From: Betaproteobacteria bacterium
Lineage (GTDB): Bacteria; Pseudomonadota; Gammaproteobacteria; Burkholderiales; Casimicrobiaceae
Direction: 5' to 3'
Assembly (NCBI GenBank): GCA_016192065.1
Contig: JACPUX010000026.1
Coordinates: 1-56,623 of the forward strand
Length of the DNA: 56,623 nt
The position numbers were made by a program, and so were the translations under genes. Within the stretch, counting starts at the first letter, position 1; every line of letters starts with the position of its first letter. Positions 55,911 through 56,623 of the stretch are shown here, in pieces. A model generated the notes under the pieces. That model was not told the DNA's origin and did no database searches. It was given only the letters and a program-made list of their open reading frames with translations.

Positions 55911-56525
55911 CTAACCGGCGACTATGCGCTGATACGCCTGACGTCTAGCCCAGATCCATAAGAACGCTCCGTACACTGCGGGCAATATGTATTCACTACG
56001 TTCCCAGCCCCCTTGTCCAGAAGCCATGTACTCGCACAACTGCCTTGCTTGGTCCATTGTTAGGAGCGCCAAGTTGTTCAGGACGTGATAGGTGATAGAC
56101 GGCCAGATGACGCCAAACTTCAGAACCAACAAGCAGGAGCCCGACATGTAGAGAAGGCGCGACAGAAATTGATCGAAGCCCGATGGCAGATGAAGCACTG
56201 AAAACAGCGATGCGACCAACAAAATGGCAAGTGAGGTTCCGATTCGAGATCCCAGAACAGCGAAAAGAAACCCGGCAAAGAGCAGTTCCTCGACAATTGG
56301 AGATAGAACTACCGAGCGGACGAAGCCGGTGGAGTCGACGTGCGCAGAAATGCAGGCTTCCGAAGATGCGGAAGCACTCGTCGAGCCAAGGAACAACAAA
56401 GAAGCATCGCTCAGCAGCGTCAGGACTAGGAGCAAAGACAAAAATTTCGCCACCGCTATCGCGGGCAAAGGCGGTGCTCCATGCCCCGGCGGCCACCCAA
56501 ATTCCCCCAGTGATGGCCACTTCAA
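55911..56525 (-). CDS. CPBP-family intramembrane metalloprotease, 5' end probably altered
   Basis: A 204-residue multi-helix protein with the CPBP (Abi/CAAX-like) motifs: EELLFAGFLF (E-E), SVLHLPSG (His) and YHVLNNLAL (H-x-x-x-N). These glutamyl proteases serve in immunity to bacteriocins or in membrane protein processing. Codons are less GC-rich than in the core genome. The only start in frame is a TTG at 56525, and the first ~16 residues are encoded by the IS21-like terminal repeats. The real start may be an internal one, or the gene has lost its 5' end. Confidence 0.7.
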   Translation of the reverse strand: MKWPSLGEFGWPPGHGAPPLPAIAVAKFLSLLLVLTLLSDASLLFLGSTSASASSEACISAHVDSTGFVRSVVLSPIVEELLFAGFLFAVLGSRIGTSLAILLVASLFSVLHLPSGFDQFLSRLLYMSGSCLLVLKFGVIWPSITYHVLNNLALLTMDQARQLCEYMASGQGGWERSEYILPAVYGAFLWIWARRQAYQRIVAG

Positions 56526-56535
56526 AATCCCCCAG
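56491..56535. mobile_element. IS21-like terminal direct repeats
   Basis: GGCCACCCAAATTCCCCCAG (56491-56510) and GGCCACTTCAAAATCCCCCAG (56515-56535) are near-identical direct repeats. Multiple short repeats of this sequence type are typical of the ends of IS21-family elements. No istA/istB is in the window, so this is either a solo remnant or the edge of an element further right. A 7-bp hairpin (GCCCCTC/GAGGGGC, 56591-56612) lies beyond. Confidence 0.5.
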
Positions 56536-56623
56536 CAGAGCCTAAGCCGATGACATAGTCGGCGGGTTCTGGCAGCGACAGGACATCATCGCCCCTCGAA
56601 CTGAGGAGGGGCAAGGAGTGAAT

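Overview
This window is high-GC chromosomal DNA from a betaproteobacterium. A DUF2863 protein, the Grx4-type monothiol glutaredoxin, an IPTL-CTERM-like surface protein, a RelA with a dead hydrolase domain and the gene order all fit that class. I would not name a genus. Most of the window is core genome with recognisable enterobacterial-type synteny. The two ends carry mobile DNA and decayed genes.

Left part (1-15.2 kb). The edge holds the start of an IS630-type transposase and a 166-bp MITE-like element that supplies the stop codon of a ParA-type ATPase. Next come an M14 carboxypeptidase and a DUF2863 gene. The rluD-pgeF pair faces bamD, and a 111-bp tandem repeat array fills the space between rluD and pgeF. 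A DinG/YoaA helicase, a coiled-coil membrane protein, a seven-repeat secreted protein with a C-terminal sorting signal, a PH-like membrane protein, TrhA, a VapC remnant and an amtB ammonium transporter follow. amtB has a textbook sigma-54 promoter and an NtrC site.

Middle part (15.2-34.4 kb). Genes here are grxD, a MocA-like nucleotidyltransferase whose C-terminus is encoded by a dispersed repeat, arfB, a lipoprotein, and a beta-CASP RNase-like gene divergent from hsp20 across one FNR/ANR-type box. The conserved cluster rsmI / lpoA-yraN-diaA-dolP follows, extended by rfaE2. Then come a 1486-residue sensor kinase with a duplicated PAS cassette, a TusA-like protein, a thioredoxin, a J-like/RDD/TPR membrane protein and a large BNR-repeat lipoprotein.

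Right core (34.5-48.9 kb). relA, glmM, folP, ftsH and rlmE run leftwards, with yhbY divergent and greA beyond it. The carbamoyl-phosphate synthetase operon follows, with gmhA lying between carA and carB. carA has a clear sigma-70 promoter and a leader hairpin. Heptose genes are spread over the window: gmhA, rfaE2 and the GmhA-like diaA.

Right end (48.9-56.6 kb). This is an accessory region: an orphan HigA, an exported thioredoxin-fold-like protein, a broken gene, and a tightly overlapping operon of YjgN, an M48 peptidase, a small membrane protein and an erythromycin-esterase-like protein. After a gene-poor stretch comes a CPBP peptidase whose 5' end runs into what looks like an IS21-type terminus.

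The strongest regulatory signals are the shared FNR-type box of the RNase/hsp20 pair, the NtrC/sigma-54 control of amtB, and the carA promoter with its leader hairpin. No tRNA, rRNA or CRISPR array was found. GTG and TTG starts are common and decide several gene boundaries.
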